Of a stretch of 64,000 bases of DNA, positions 33,600 through 47,689 are shown piece by piece. Source of the stretch: Drosophila persimilis (taxonomy: Eukaryota; Arthropoda; Insecta; Diptera; Drosophilidae). A program made the translations under genes and the position numbers. The stretch is taken from NCBI RefSeq assembly GCF_003286085.1, contig NW_020825577.1, forward strand, positions 1 through 64,000. Reading direction: 5' to 3'. The notes beneath the pieces were generated by a model. It saw only the letters and a list, made by a program, of their open reading frames with translations, ran no database searches and was not told the origin of the DNA. The first letter of the stretch is position 1. The number at the start of each line of letters is the position of its first letter.

Positions 33600-36500
33600 G
33601 GTTCAATATACAGTGCAAGTGCTGGATAGGGAAGGGTATCTATATAAGTGCAGGTGCCATATAGATGCGGAGGTTCCACTTTTTTGGGGCTATAGTGTCA
33701 TATTGGTTCTAGTGCCCAAGATGTGCGATCCTGCCACATTTCCTGGAGCGTGGGTGCTATATAGGTGCGGTGGTTCAATATACGTGCAAGTGCTGGATAG
33801 GGAAGGGATCTATATAAGTGCAGGTGCCATATAGCTGCGGAGGTTCCACTTTTTTGGGCTATAGTGTCATATTGGTTCTAGTAGCCCAAGATGTGCGATC
33901 CTGCCACATTTCCTGGAGCGTGGGTGCTATATAGGTGCGGTGGTTCAATATACGTGCAAGTGCTGGATAGGGAAGGGATCTATATAAGTGCAGGTGCCAT
34001 ATAGCTGCGGAGGTTCCACTTTTTTGGGCTATAGTGTCATATTGGTTCTAGTGCCCAAGATGTGCGATCCTGCCACATTTCCTGGAGCGTGGGTGCTATA
34101 TAGGTGCGGTGGTTCAATATACGTGCAAGTGCTGGATAGGGAAGGGATCTATATAAGTGCAGGTGCCATATAGCTGCGGAGGTTCCACTTTTTTTGGGCT
34201 ATAGTGTCATATTGGTTCTAGTGCCCAAGATGTGCGATCCTGCCACATTTCCTGGAGCGTGGGTGCTATATAGGTGCGGTGGTTCAATATACGTGCAAGT
34301 GCTGGATAGGGAAGGGATCTATATAAGTGCAGGTGCCATATAGCTGCGGAGGTTCCACTTTTTTTGGGCTATAGTGTCATATTGGTTCTAGTGCCCAAGA
34401 TGTGCGATCCTGCCACATTTCCTGGAGCGTGGGTGCTATATAGGTGCGGTGGTTCAATATACGTGCAAGTGCTGGATAGGGAAGGGATCTATATAAGTGC
34501 AGGTGCCATATAGCTGCGGAGGTTCCACTTTTTTTGGGCTATAGTGTCATATTGGTTCTAGTGCCCAAGATGTGCGATCCTGCCACATTTCCTGGAGCGT
34601 GGGTGCTATATAGGTGCGGTGGTTCAATATACGTGCAAGTGCTGGATAGGGAAGGGATCTATATAAGTGCAGGTGCCATATAGCTGCGGAGGTTCCACTT
34701 TTTTTGGGCTATAGTGTCATATTGGTTCTAGTGCCCAAGATGTGCGATCCTGCCACATTTCCTGGAGCGTGGGTGCTATATAGGTGCGGTGGTTCAATAT
34801 ACATGCAAGTGCTAGGATAGGGAAGGGTATCTATATAAGTGCAGGTGCCATATAGCTGCGGAGGTTCCACTTTTTTGGGGCTATAGTGTCATATTGGTTC
34901 TAGTGCCCAAGATGTGCGATCCTGCCACATTTCCTGGAGCGTGGGTGCTATATAGGTGCGGTGGTTCAATATACGTGCAAGTGCTGGATAGGGAAGGGAT
35001 CTATATAAGTGCAGGTGCCATATAGCTGCGGAGGTTCCACTTTTTTGGGCTATAGTGTCATATTGGTTCTAGTGCCCAAGATGTGCGATCCTGCCACATT
35101 TCCTGGAGCGTGGGTGCTATATAGGTGCGGTGGTTCAATATACGTGCAAGTGCTGGATAGGGAAGGGATCTATATAAGTGCAGGTGCCATATAGCTGCGG
35201 AGGTTCCACTTTTTTGGGCTATAGTGTCATATTGGTTCTAGTGCCCAAGATGTGCGATCCTGCCACATTTCCTGGAGCGTGGGTGCTATATAGGTGCGGT
35301 GGTTCAATATACGTGCAAGTGCTGGATAGGGAAGGGATCTATATAAGTGCAGGTGCCATATAGCTGCGGAGGTTCCACTTTTTTTGGGCTATAGTGTCAT
35401 ATTGGTTCTAGTGCCCAAGATGTGCGATCCTGCCACATTTCCTGGAGCGTGGGTGCTATATAGGTGCGGTGGTTCAATATACGTGCAAGTGCTGGATAGG
35501 GAAGGGATCTATATAAGTGCAGGTGCCATATAGCTGCGGAGGTTCCACTTTTTTTGGGCTATAGTGTCATATTGGTTCTAGTGCCCAAGATGTGCGATCC
35601 TGCCACATTTCCTGGAGCGTGGGTGCTATATAGGTGCGGTGGTTCAATATACGTGCAAGTGCTGGATAGGGAAGGGATCTATATAAGTGCAGGTGCCATA
35701 TAGCTGCGGAGGTTCCACTTTTTTTGGGCTATAGTGTCATATTGGTTCTAGTGCCCAAGATGTGCGATCCTGCCACATTTCCTGGAGCGTGGGTGCTATA
35801 TAGGTGCGGTGGTTCAATATACGTGCAAGTGCTGGATAGGGAAGGGATCTATATAAGTGCAGGTGCCATATAGCTGCGGAGGTTCCACTTTTTTGGGCTA
35901 TAGTGTCATATTGGTTCTAGTGCCCAAGATGTGCGATCCTGCCACATTTCCTGGAGCGTGGGTGCTATATAGGTGCGGTGGTTCAATATACGTGCAAGTG
36001 CTGGATAGGGAAGGGTTCTATATAAGTGCAGGTGCCATATAGTTGCGGAGGTTCCACTTTTTTTGGGGCTATAGTGTCATATTGGTTCTAGTGCCCAAGA
36101 TGTGCGATCCTGCCACATTTCCTGGAGCGTGGGTGCTATATAGGTGCGGTGGTTCAATATACGTGCAAGTGCTGGATAGGGAAGGGATCTATATAAGTGC
36201 AGGTGCCATATAGCTGCGGAGGTTCCACTTTTTTTGGGCTATAGTGTCATATTGGTTCTAGTGCCCAAGATGTGCGATCCTGCCACATTTCCTGGAGCGT
36301 GGGTGCTATATAGGTGCGGTGGTTCAATATACGTGCAAGTGCTGGATAGGGAAGGGTATCTATATAAGTGCAGGTGCCATATAGCTGCGGAGGTTCCACT
36401 TTTTTTGGGCTATAGTGTCATATTGGTTCTAGTGCCCAAGATGTGCGATCCTGCCACATTTCCTGGAGCGTGGGTGCTATATAGGTGCGGTGGTTCAATA

Positions 36501-39500
36501 TACGTGCAAGTGCTGGATAGGGAAGGGTTCTATATAAGTGCAGGTGCCATATAGCTGCGGAGGTTCCACTTTTTTTGGGCTATAGTGTCATATTGGTTCT
36601 AGTGCCCAAGATGTGCGATCCTGCCACATTTCCTGGAGCGTGGGTGCTATATAGGTGCGGTGGTTCAATATACGTGCAAGTGCTGGATAGGGAAGGGATC
36701 TATATAAGTGCAGGTGCCATATAGCTGCGGAGGTTCCACTTTTTTTGGGCTATAGTGTCATATTGGTTCTAGTGCCCAAGATGTGCGATCCTGCCACATT
36801 TCCTGGAGCGTGGGTGCTATATAGGTGCGGTGGTTCAATATACGTGCAAGTGCTGGATAGGGAAGGGTATCTATATAAGTGCAGGTGCCATATAGTTGCG
36901 GAGGTTCAACTTTTTTTGGGGCTATAGTGTCATATTGGTTCTAGTGCCCAAGATGTGCGATCCTGCCACATTTCCTGGAGCGTGGGTGCTATATAGGTGC
37001 GGTGGTTCAATATACGTGCAAGTGCTGGATAGGGAAGGGATCTATATAAGTGCAGGTGCCATATAGCTTGCGGAGGTTCCACTTTTTTTGGGCTATAGTG
37101 TCATATTGGTTCTAGTGCCCAAGATGTGCGATCCTGCCACATTTCCTGGAGCGTGGGTGCTATATAGGTGCGGTGGTTCAATATACGTGCAAGTGCTGGA
37201 TAGGGAAGGGATCTATATAAGTGCAGGTGCCATATAGCTGCGGAGGTTCCACTTTTTTGGGGCTATAGTGTCATATTGGTTCTAGTGCCCAAGATGTGCG
37301 ATCCTGCCACATTTCCTGGAGCGTGGGTGCTATATAGGTGCGGTGGTTCAATATACGTGCAAGTGCTGGATAGGGAAGGGATTCTATATAAGTGCAGGTG
37401 CCATATAGCTGCGGAGGTTCCACTTTTTTTGGGCTATAGTGTCATATTGGTTCTAGTGCCCAAGATGTGCGATCCTGCCACATTTCCTGGAGCGTGGGTG
37501 CTATATAGGTGCGGTGGTTCAATATACGTGCAAGTGCTGGATAGGGAAGGGATCTATATAAGTGCAGGTGCCATATAGCTGCGGAGGTTCCACTTTTTTT
37601 GGGCTATAGTGTCATATTGGTTCTAGTGCCCAAGATGTGCGATCCTGCCACATTTCCTGGAGCGTGGGTGCTATATAGGTGCGGTGGTTCAATATACGTG
37701 CAAGTGCTGGATAGGGAAGGGATTCTATATAAGTGCAGGTGCCATATAGTTGCGGAGGTTCAACTTTTTTTGGGCTATAGTGTCATATTGGTTCTAGTGC
37801 CCAAGATGTGCGATCCTGCCACATTTCCTGGAGCGTGGGTGCTATATAGGTGCGGTGGTTCAATATACGTGCAAGTGCTGGATAGGGAAGGGATCTATAT
37901 AAGTGCAGGTGCCATATAGCTGCGGAGGTTCCACTTTTTTTGGGCTATAGTGTCATATTGGTTCTAGTGCCCAAGATGTGCGATCCTGCCACATTTCCTG
38001 GAGCGTGGGTGCTATATAGGTGCGGTGGTTCAATATACGTGCAAGTGCTGGATAGGGAAGGGTTCTATATAAGTGTCAGGTGCCATATAGTTGCGGAGGT
38101 TCCACTTTTTTTGGGGCTATAGTGTCATATTGGTTCTAGTGCCCAAGATGTGCGATCCTGCCACATTTCCTGGAGCGTGGGTGCTATATAGGTGCGGTGG
38201 TTCAATATACGTGCAAGTGCTGGATAGGGAAGGGTTCTATATAAGTGCAGGTGCCATATAGTTGCGGAGGTTCCACTTTTTTTGGGGCTATAGTGTCATA
38301 TTGGTTCTAGTGCCCAAGATGTGCGATCCTGCCACATTTCCTGGAGCGTGGGTGCTATATAGGTGCGGTGGTTCAATATACAGTGCAAGTGCTGGATAGG
38401 GAAGGGTTCTATATAAGTGCAGGTGCCATATAGTTGCGGAGGTTCCACTTTTTTTGGGGCTATAGTGTCATATTGGTTCTAGTGCCCAAGATGTGCGATC
38501 CTGCCACATTTCCTGGAGCGTGGGTGCTATATAGGTGCGGTGGTTCAATATACGTGCAAGTGCTGGATAGGGAAGGGTTCTATATAAGTGCAGGTGCCAT
38601 ATAGCTGCGGAGGTTCCACTTTTTTTGGGCTATAGTGTCATATTGGTTCTAGTGCCCAAGATGTGCGATCCTGCCACATTTCCTGGAGCGTGGGTGCTAT
38701 ATAGGTGCGGTGGTTCAATATACGTGCAAGTGCTGGATAGGGAAGGGTTCTATATAAGTGCAGGTGCCATATAGCTGCGGAGGTTCCACTTTTTTTGGGG
38801 CTATAGTGTCATATTGGTTCTAGTGCCCAAGATGTGCGATCCTGCCACATTTCCTGGAGCGTGGGTGCTATATAGGTGCGGTGGTTCAATATACGTGCAA
38901 GTGCTGGATAGGGAAGGGATTCTATATAAGTGCAGGTGCCATATAGCTGCGGAGGTTCCACTTTTTTTGGGCTATAGTGTCATATTGGTTCTAGTGCCCA
39001 AGATGTGCGATCCTGCCACATTTCCTGGAGCGTGGGTGCTATATAGGTGCGGTGGTTCAATATACGTGCAAGTGCTGGATAGGGAAGGGTTCTATATAAG
39101 TGCAGGTGCCATATAGTTGCGGAGGTTCCACTTTTTTTGGGGCTATAGTGTCATATTGGTTCTAGTGCCCAAGATGTGCGATCCTGCCACATTTCCTGGA
39201 GCGTGGGTGCTATATAGGTGCGGTGGTTCAATATACGTGCAAGTGCTGGATAGGGAAGGGATTCTATATAAGTGCAGGTGCCATATAGTTGCGGAGGTTC
39301 CACTTTTTTGGGCTATAGTGTCATATTGGTTCTAGTGCCCAAGATGTGCGATCCTGCCACATTTCCTGGAGCGTGGGTGCTATATAGGTGCGGTGGTTCA
39401 ATATACGTGCAAGTGCTGGATAGGGAAGGGTTCTATATAAGTGCAGGTGCCATATAGCTGCGGAGGTTCCACTTTTTTTGGGGCTATAGTGTCATATTGG

Positions 39501-42500
39501 TTCTAGTGCCCAAGATGTGCGATCCTGCCACATTTCCTGGAGCGTGGGTGCTATATAGGTGCGGTGGTTCAATATACAGTGCAAGTGCTGGATAGGGAAG
39601 GGTATCTATATAAGTGCAGGTGCCATATAGTTGCGGAGGTTCCACTTTTTTTGGGGCTATAGTGTCATATTGGTTCTAGTGCCCAAGATGTGCGATCCTG
39701 CCACATTTCCTGGAGCGTGGGTGCTATATAGGTGCGGTGGTTCAATATACGTGCAAGTGCTGGATAGGGAAGGGTTCTATATAAGTGCAGGTGCCATATA
39801 GTTGCGGAGGTTCAACTTTTTTTGGGGCTATAGTGTCATATTGGTTCTAGTGCCCAAGATGTGCGATCCTGCCACATTTCCTGGAGCGTGGGTGCTATAT
39901 AGGTGCGGTGGTTCAATATACGTGCAAGTGCTGGATAGGGAAGGGTTCTATATAAGTGCAGGTGCCATATAGCTTGCGGAGGTTCCACTTTTTTTGGGCT
40001 ATAGTGTCATATTGGTTCTAGTGCCCAAGATGTGCGATCCTGCCACATTTCCTGGAGCGTGGGTGCTATATAGGTGCGGTGGTTCAATATACGTGCAAGT
40101 GCTGGATAGGGAAGGGTATCTATATAAGTGCAGGTGCCATATAGCTTGCGGAGGTTCCACTTTTTTTGGGCTATAGTGTCATATTGGTTCTAGTGCCCAA
40201 GATGTGCGATCCTGCCACATTTCCTGGAGCGTGGGTGCTATATAGGTGCGGTGGTTCAATATACGTGCAAGTGCTGGATAGGGAAGGGATTCTATATAAG
40301 TGCAGGTGCCATATAGTTGCGGAGGTTCCACTTTTTTTGGGCTATAGTGTCATATTGGTTCTAGTGCCCAAGATGTGCGATCCTGCCACATTTCCTGGAG
40401 CGTGGGTGCTATATAGGTGCGGTGGTTCAATATACGTGCAAGTGCTGGATAGGGAAGGGATTCTATATAAGTGCAGGTGCCATATAGCTGCGGAGGTTCC
40501 ACTTTTTTTGGGGCTATAGTGTCATATTGGTTCTAGTGCCCAAGATGTGCGATCCTGCCACATTTCCTGGAGCGTGGGTGCTATATAGGTGCGGTGGTTC
40601 AATATACGTGCAAGTGCTGGATAGGGAAGGGTTCTATATAAGTGCAGGTGCCATATAGCTTGCGGAGGTTCCACTTTTTTTGGGGCTATAGTGTCATATT
40701 GGTTCTAGTGCCCAAGATGTGCGATCCTGCCACATTTCCTGGAGCGTGGGTGCTATATAGGTGCGGTGGTTCAATATACGTGCAAGTGCTGGATAGGGAA
40801 GGGTATCTATATAAGTGCAGGTGCCATATAGCTGCGGAGGTTCCACTTTTTTGGGGCTATAGTGTCATATTGGTTCTAGTGCCCAAGATGTGCGATCCTG
40901 CCACATTTCCTGGAGCGTGGGTGCTATATAGGTGCGGTGGTTCAATATACGTGCAAGTGCTGGATAGGGAAGGGATTCTATATAAGTGCAGGTGCCATAT
41001 AGCTGCGGAGGTTCCACTTTTTTTGGGCTATAGTGTCATATTGGTTCTAGTGCCCAAGATGTGCGATCCTGCCACATTTCCTGGAGCGTGGGTGCTATAT
41101 AGGTGCGGTGGTTCAATATACGTGCAAGTGCTGGATAGGGAAGGGTTCTATATAAGTGCAGGTGCCATATAGCTGCGGAGGTTCCACTTTTTTTGGGCTA
41201 TAGTGTCATATTGGTTCTAGTGCCCAAGATGTGCGATCCTGCCACATTTCCTGGAGCGTGGGTGCTATATAGGTGCGGTGGTTCAATATACGTGCAAGTG
41301 CTGGATAGGGAAGGGATTCTATATAAGTGCAGGTGCCATATAGCTGCGGAGGTTCCACTTTTTTTGGGCTATAGTGTCATATTGGTTCTAGTGCCCAAGA
41401 TGTGCGATCCTGCCACATTTCCTGGAGCGTGGGTGCTATATAGGTGCGGTGGTTCAATATACGTGCAAGTGCTGGATAGGGAAGGGTTCTATATAAGTGC
41501 AGGTGCCATATAGTTGCGGAGGTTCCACTTTTTTTGGGGCTATAGTGTCATATTGGTTCTAGTGCCCAAGATGTGCGATCCTGCCACATTTCCTGGAGCG
41601 TGGGTGCTATATAGGTGCGGTGGTTCAATATACGTGCAAGTGCTGGATAGGGAAGGGATTCTATATAAGTGCAGGTGCCATATAGTTGCGGAGGTTCCAC
41701 TTTTTTTGGGCTATAGTGTCATATTGGTTCTAGTGCCCAAGATGTGCGATCCTGCCACATTTCCTGGAGCGTGGGTGCTATATAGGTGCGGTGGTTCAAT
41801 ATACGTGCAAGTGCTGGATAGGGAAGGGATTCTATATAAGTGCAGGTGCCATATAGCTGCGGAGGTTCCACTTTTTTGGGCTATAGTGTCATATTGGTTC
41901 TAGTGCCCAAGATGTGCGATCCTGCCACATTTCCTGGAGCGTGGGTGCTATATAGGTGCGGTGGTTCAATATACGTGCAAGTGCTGGATAGGGAAGGGTA
42001 TCTATATAAGTGCAGGTGCCATATAGCTGCGGAGGTTCCACTTTTTTTGGGCTATAGTGTCATATTGGTTCTAGTGCCCAAGATGTGCGATCCTGCCACA
42101 TTTCCTGGAGCGTGGGTGCTATATAGGTGCGGTGGTTCAATATACGTGCAAGTGCTGGATAGGGAAGGGATCTATATAAGTGCAGGTGCCATATAGCTGC
42201 GGAGGTTCCACTTTTTTTGGGGCTATAGTGTCATATTGGTTCTAGTGCCCAAGATGTGCGATCCTGCCACATTTCCTGGAGCGTGGGTGCTATATAGGTG
42301 CGGTGGTTCAATATACGTGCAAGTGCTGGATAGGGAAGGGTTCTATATAAGTGCAGGTGCCATATAGCTGCGGAGGTTCCACTTTTTTTGGGCTATAGTG
42401 TCATATTGGTTCTAGTGCCCAAGATGTGCGATCCTGCCACATTTCCTGGAGCGTGGGTGCTATATAGGTGCGGTGGTTCAATATACGTGCAAGTGCTGGA

Positions 42501-44200
42501 TAGGGAAGGGTTCTATATAAGTGCAGGTGCCATATAGCTGCGGAGGTTCCACTTTTTTTGGGCTATAGTGTCATATTGGTTCTAGTGCCCAAGATGTGCG
42601 ATCCTGCCACATTTCCTGGAGCGTGGGTGCTATATAGGTGCGGTGGTTCAATATACGTGCAAGTGCTGGATAGGGAAGGGATCTATATAAGTGCAGGTGC
42701 CATATAGCTGCGGAGGTTCCACTTTTTTTGGGCTATAGTGTCATATTGGTTCTAGTGCCCAAGATGTGCGATCCTGCCACATTTCCTGGAGCGTGGGTGC
42801 TACTTATATAGGTGCGGTGGTTCAATATACGTGCAAGTGCTGGATAGGGAAGGGATCTATATAAGTGCAGGTGCCATATAGCTGCGGAGGTTCCACTTTT
42901 TTGGGCTATAGTGTCATATTGGTTCTAGTGCCCAAGATGCGCGATCCTGCCACATTTCCTGGAGCGTGGGTGCTATATATGTGCGGTGGTTCAATATACG
43001 TGCAAGTGCTGGATAGGGAAGGGTTCTATATAAGTGCGGTTGGTTCAATATACATGCAAGTGCTGGATAGGGAAGGGTTCTATATAAGTGTAAGTGCCAT
43101 ATAGTTGCGGGGTTCAACTTTTTTTTGGGGCTAAATTGCCAAACTGGTGCTTGTGCCCAAAATTTGCGATCCTGCCACATTTCCTGGAGCGTGGGTGCTA
43201 TATAGGTGCGGTGGTTCAATATACGTGCAAGTGCTGGATAGGGAAGGGATCTATATAAGTGCAGGTGCCATATAGCTGCGGAGGTTCCACTTTTTTTGGG
43301 CTATAGTGTCATATTGGTTCTAGTGCCCAAGATGTGCGATCCTGCCACATTTCCTGGAGCGTGGGTGCTATATAGGTGCGGTGGTTCAATATACGTGCAA
43401 GTGCTGGATAGGGAAGGGATCTATATAAGTGCAGGTGCCATATAGTTGCGGAGGTTCCACTTTTTTTGGGCTATAGTGTCATATTGGTTCTAGTGCCCAA
43501 GATGTGCGATCCTGCCACATTTCCTGGAGCGTGGGTGCTATATAGGTGCGGTGGTTCAATATACGTGCAAGTGCTGGATAGGGAAGGGATCTATATAAGT
43601 GCAGGTGCCATATAGCTGCGGAGGTTCCACTTTTTTTGGGCTATAGTGTCATATTGGTTCTAGTGCCCAAGATGTGCGATCCTGCCACATTTCCTGGAGC
43701 GTGGGTGCTATATATGTGCGGTGGTTCAATATACGTGCAAGTGCTGGATAGGGAAGGGTTCTATATAAGTGCGGTGGTTCAATATACATGCAAGTGCTGG
43801 ATAGGGAAGGGATCTATATAAGTGTCAGGTGCCATATAGCTGCGGAGGTTCCACTTTTTTTGGGGCTATAGTGTCATAATTGGTTCTAGTGCCCAAGATG
43901 TGCGATCCTGCCACATTTCCTGGAGCGTGGGTGCTATATAGGTGCGGTGGTTCAATATACGTGCAAGTGCTGGATAGGGAAGGGATCTATATAAGTGCAG
44001 GTGCCATATAGCTGCGGAGGTTCCACTTTTTTGGGCTATAGTGTCATATTGGTTCTAGTGCCCAGGATGTGCGATCCTGCCACATTTCCTGGAGCGTGGG
44101 TGCTATATAGGTGCGGTGGTTCAATATACGTGCAAGTGCTGGATAGGAAGGTATCTATATAAGTGTCAGGTGCCATATAGTTGCGGAGGTTCCACTTTTT
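33600..44200. repeat. Array segment rich in 171-bp units with single-base insertions
   Basis: Monomers here often carry one additional base at sites that vary elsewhere in the array. Examples are ATACAGTGC (33610, 38380, 39575), CTAGTAGCCC (33880), GCTAGGATAG (34812), GGGTATCT (36357, 42000), AGCTTGCGG (37067, 39972, 40144), GGGATTCT (37380, 38920, 41830) and GTGTCAGG (38073, 43823, 44164). A unit length of 171 is a multiple of three, which explains the multi-monomer ORF at 40642-41172. Confidence 0.85.
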
Positions 44201-44679
44201 TGGGGCTATAGTGTCATATTGGTTCTAGTGCCCAAGATGTGCGATCCTGCCACATTTCCTGGAGCGTGGGTGCTATATAGGTGCGGTGGTTCAATATACA
44301 TGCAAGTGCTGGATAGGGAAGGGTTCTATATAAGTGCAGGTGCCATATAGCTGCGGAGGTTCCACTTTTTTTGGGGCTATAGTGTCATATTGGTTCTAGT
44401 GCCCAAGATGTGCGATCCTGCCACATTTCCTGGAGCGTGGGTGCTATATAGGTGCGGTGGTTCAATATACGTGCAAGTGCTGGATAGGGAAGGGTTCTAT
44501 ATAAGTGTAAGTGCCATATAGTTGCGGGGTTCAACTTTTTTTGGGGCTATAGTGTCATATTGGTTCTAGTGCCCAAGATGTGCGATCCTGCCACATTTCC
44601 TGGAGCGTGGGTGCTATATAGGTGCGGTGGTTCAATATACGTGCAAGTGCTGGATAGGGAAGGGTTCTATATAAGTGTA

Positions 44680-46690
44680 AGTGCCATATAGTTGCGGGGT
44701 TCAACTTTTTTTGGGCTATAGCTTCATATTGGTTCTAGTGCCCAAGATGTGCGATCCTGCCACATTTCCTGGAGCGTGGGTGCTATATATGTGCGGTGGT
44801 TCAATATACGTGCAAGTGCTGGATAGGGAAGGGTTCTATATAAGTGCGGTGGTTCAATATACATGCAAGTGCTGGATAGGGAAGGGATCTATATAAGTGC
44901 AGGTGCCATATAGCTGCGGAGGTTCCACTTTTTTGGGCTATAGTGTCATATTGGTTCTAGTGCCCAAGATGTGCGATCCTGCCACATTTCCTGGAGCGTG
45001 GGTGCTATATATGTGCGGTGGTTCAATATACGTGCAAGTGCTGGATAGGGAAGGGTTCTATATAAGTGCGGTGGTTCAATATACATGCAAGTGCTGGATA
45101 GGGAAGGGATCTATATAAGTGCAGGTGCCATATAGCTGCGGAGGTTCCACTTTTTTTGGGCTATAGTGTCATATTGGTTCTAGTGCCCAGGATGTGCGAT
45201 CCTGCCACATTTCCTGGAGCGTGGGTGCTATATAGGTGCGGTGGTTCAATATACGTGCAAGTGCTGGATAGGGAAGGGTTCTATATAAGTGCGGTGGTTC
45301 AATATACATGCAAGTGCTGGATAGGGAAGGGATCTATATAAGTGCAGGTGCCATATAGCTGCGGAGGTTCCACTTTTTTTGGGCTATAGTGTCATATTGG
45401 TTCTAGTGCCCAAGATGTGCGATCCTGCCACATTTCCTGGAGCGTGGGTGCTATATATGTGCGGTGGTTCAATATACGTGCAAGTGCTGGATAGGGAAGG
45501 GTTCTATATAAGTGCGGTGGTTCAATATACATGCAAGTGCTGGATAGGGAAGGGATCTATATAAGTGCAGGTGCCATATAGCTGCGGAGGTTCCACTTTT
45601 TTGGGCTATAGTGTCATATTGGTTCTAGTGCCCAAGATGTGCGATCCTGCCACATTTCCTGGAGCGTGGGTGCTATATATGTGCGGTGGTTCAATATACG
45701 TGCAAGTTCTGGATAGGGAAGGGTTCTATATAAGTGCGGTGGTTCAATATACATGCAAGTGCTGGATAGGGAAGGGATCTATATAAGTGCAGGTGCCATA
45801 TAGCTGCGGAGGTTCCACTTTTTTTGGGCTATAGTGTCATATTGGTTCTAGTGCCCAAGATGTGCGATCCTGCCACATTTCCTGGAGCGTGGGTGCTATA
45901 TATGTGCGGTGGTTCAATATACGTGCAAGTGCTGGATAGGGAAGGGTTCTATATAAGTGCGGTGGTTCAATATACATGCAAGTGCTGGATAGGGAAGGGA
46001 TCTATATAAGTGCAGGTGCCATATAGCTGCGGAGGTTCCACTTTTTTCGGCTATAGTGTCATATTGGTTCTAGTGCCCAAGATGTGCGATCCTGCCACAT
46101 TTCCTGGAGCGTGGGTGCTATATATGTGCGGTGGTTCAATATACGTGCAAGTGCTGGATAGGGAAGGGTTCTATATAAGTGCGGTGGTTCAATATACATG
46201 CAAGTGCTGGATAGGGAAGGGATCTATATAAGTGCAGGTGCCATATAGCTGCGGAGGTTCCACTTTTTTTGGGCTATAGTGTCATATTGGTTCTAGTGCC
46301 CAGGATGTGCGATCCTGCCACATTTCCTGGAGCGTGGGTGCTATATATGTGCGGTGGTTCAATATACGTGCAAGTGCTGGATAGGGAAGGGTTCTATATA
46401 AGTGCGGTGGTTCAATATACATGCTAGTGCTGGATAGGGAAGGGATCTATATAAGTGCAGGTGCCATATAGCTGCGCAGGTTCCACTTTTTTGGGCTATA
46501 GTGTCATATTGGTTCTAGTGCCCAAGATGTGCGATCCTGCCACATTTCCTGGAGCGTGGGTGCTATATATGTGCGGTGGTTCAATATACGTGCAAGTGCT
46601 GGATAGGGAAGGGTTCTATATAAGTGCGGTGGTTCAATATACATGCTAGTGCTGGATAGGGAAGGGATCTATATAAGTGCAGGTGCCATA
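44680..46690. repeat. Tandem run of 223-bp derived units
   Basis: About nine consecutive units contain two copies of the 53-bp segment: TATATATGTGCGG with ATACGTG, followed by TATATAAGTGCGG with ATACATG. The unit length is thus 170+53 = 223 bp, for example starts at 45156, 45379, 45602 and 45824. The composite unit, not the simple monomer, has been amplified here. Confidence 0.88.
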
Positions 46691-47689
46691 TAGCTGCGGA
46701 GGTTCCACTTTTTTTGGGCTATAGTGTCATATTAGTTCTAGTGCCCAGGATGTGCGATCCTGCCACATTTCCTGGAGCGTGGGTGCTATATAGGTGCGGT
46801 GGTTCAATATACGTGCAAGTGCTGGATAGGGAAGGGATCTATATAAGTGCAGGTGCCATATAGCTGCGGAGGTTCCACTTTTTTTGGGCTATAGTGTCAT
46901 ATTGGTTCTAGTGCCCAAGATGTGCGATCCTGCCACATTTCCTGGAGCGTGGGTGCTATATATGTGCGGTGGTTCAATATACGTGCAAGTGCTGGATAGG
47001 GAAGGGTTCTATATAATTGCGGTGGTTCAATATACATGCAAGTGCTGGATAGCGAAGGGATCTATATAAGTGCAGGTGCCATATAGCTGCGGAGGTTCCA
47101 CTTTTTTTGGGCTATAGTGCCATATTGGTGCTAGTGCCCAAGATGTGCGATCCTGCCACATTTCCTGGAGCGTGGGTGCTATATAGGTGCGGTGGTTCAA
47201 TATACGTGCAAGTGCTGGATAGGGATGGGTTCTATATAAGTGTAAGTGCCATATAGTTGCGGGGTTCAACTTTTTTTGGGGCTATAGTTTCATATTGGTT
47301 CTAGTACCCAAGATGTGCGAACCTGCCACATTTCCTGGAGCGTGGGTGCTATATAGGTGCGGTGGTTCAATATACATGCAAGTGCTGGATAGGGAAGGGT
47401 TCTATATAAGTGTAAGTGCCATATAGTTGCGGGGTTCAACTTTTTTTGGGCTATAGCTTCATATTGGTTCTAGTACCCAAGATGTGCGAACCTGCCACAT
47501 TTCCTGGAGCGTGGGTGCTATATAGGTGCGGTGGTTCAATATACATGCAAGTGCTGGATAGCGAAAGGATCTATATAAGTGCAGGTGCCATATAGCTGCG
47601 GATTTTCCACTTTTTTTGGGCTATAGTGCCATATTGGTGCTAGTGCGCAAGATGTGCGATCCTGCCACATTTCCTGGAGCGTGGGTGCT

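Noticed and set aside
40642..41172. 176-codon ORF made of three satellite monomers
   Set aside because: It exists only because these units are 171 bp long, a multiple of three, and the extra base is probably a consensus artefact. The start is a GTG, there is no recognised domain, and neighbouring 170-bp units break the frame.
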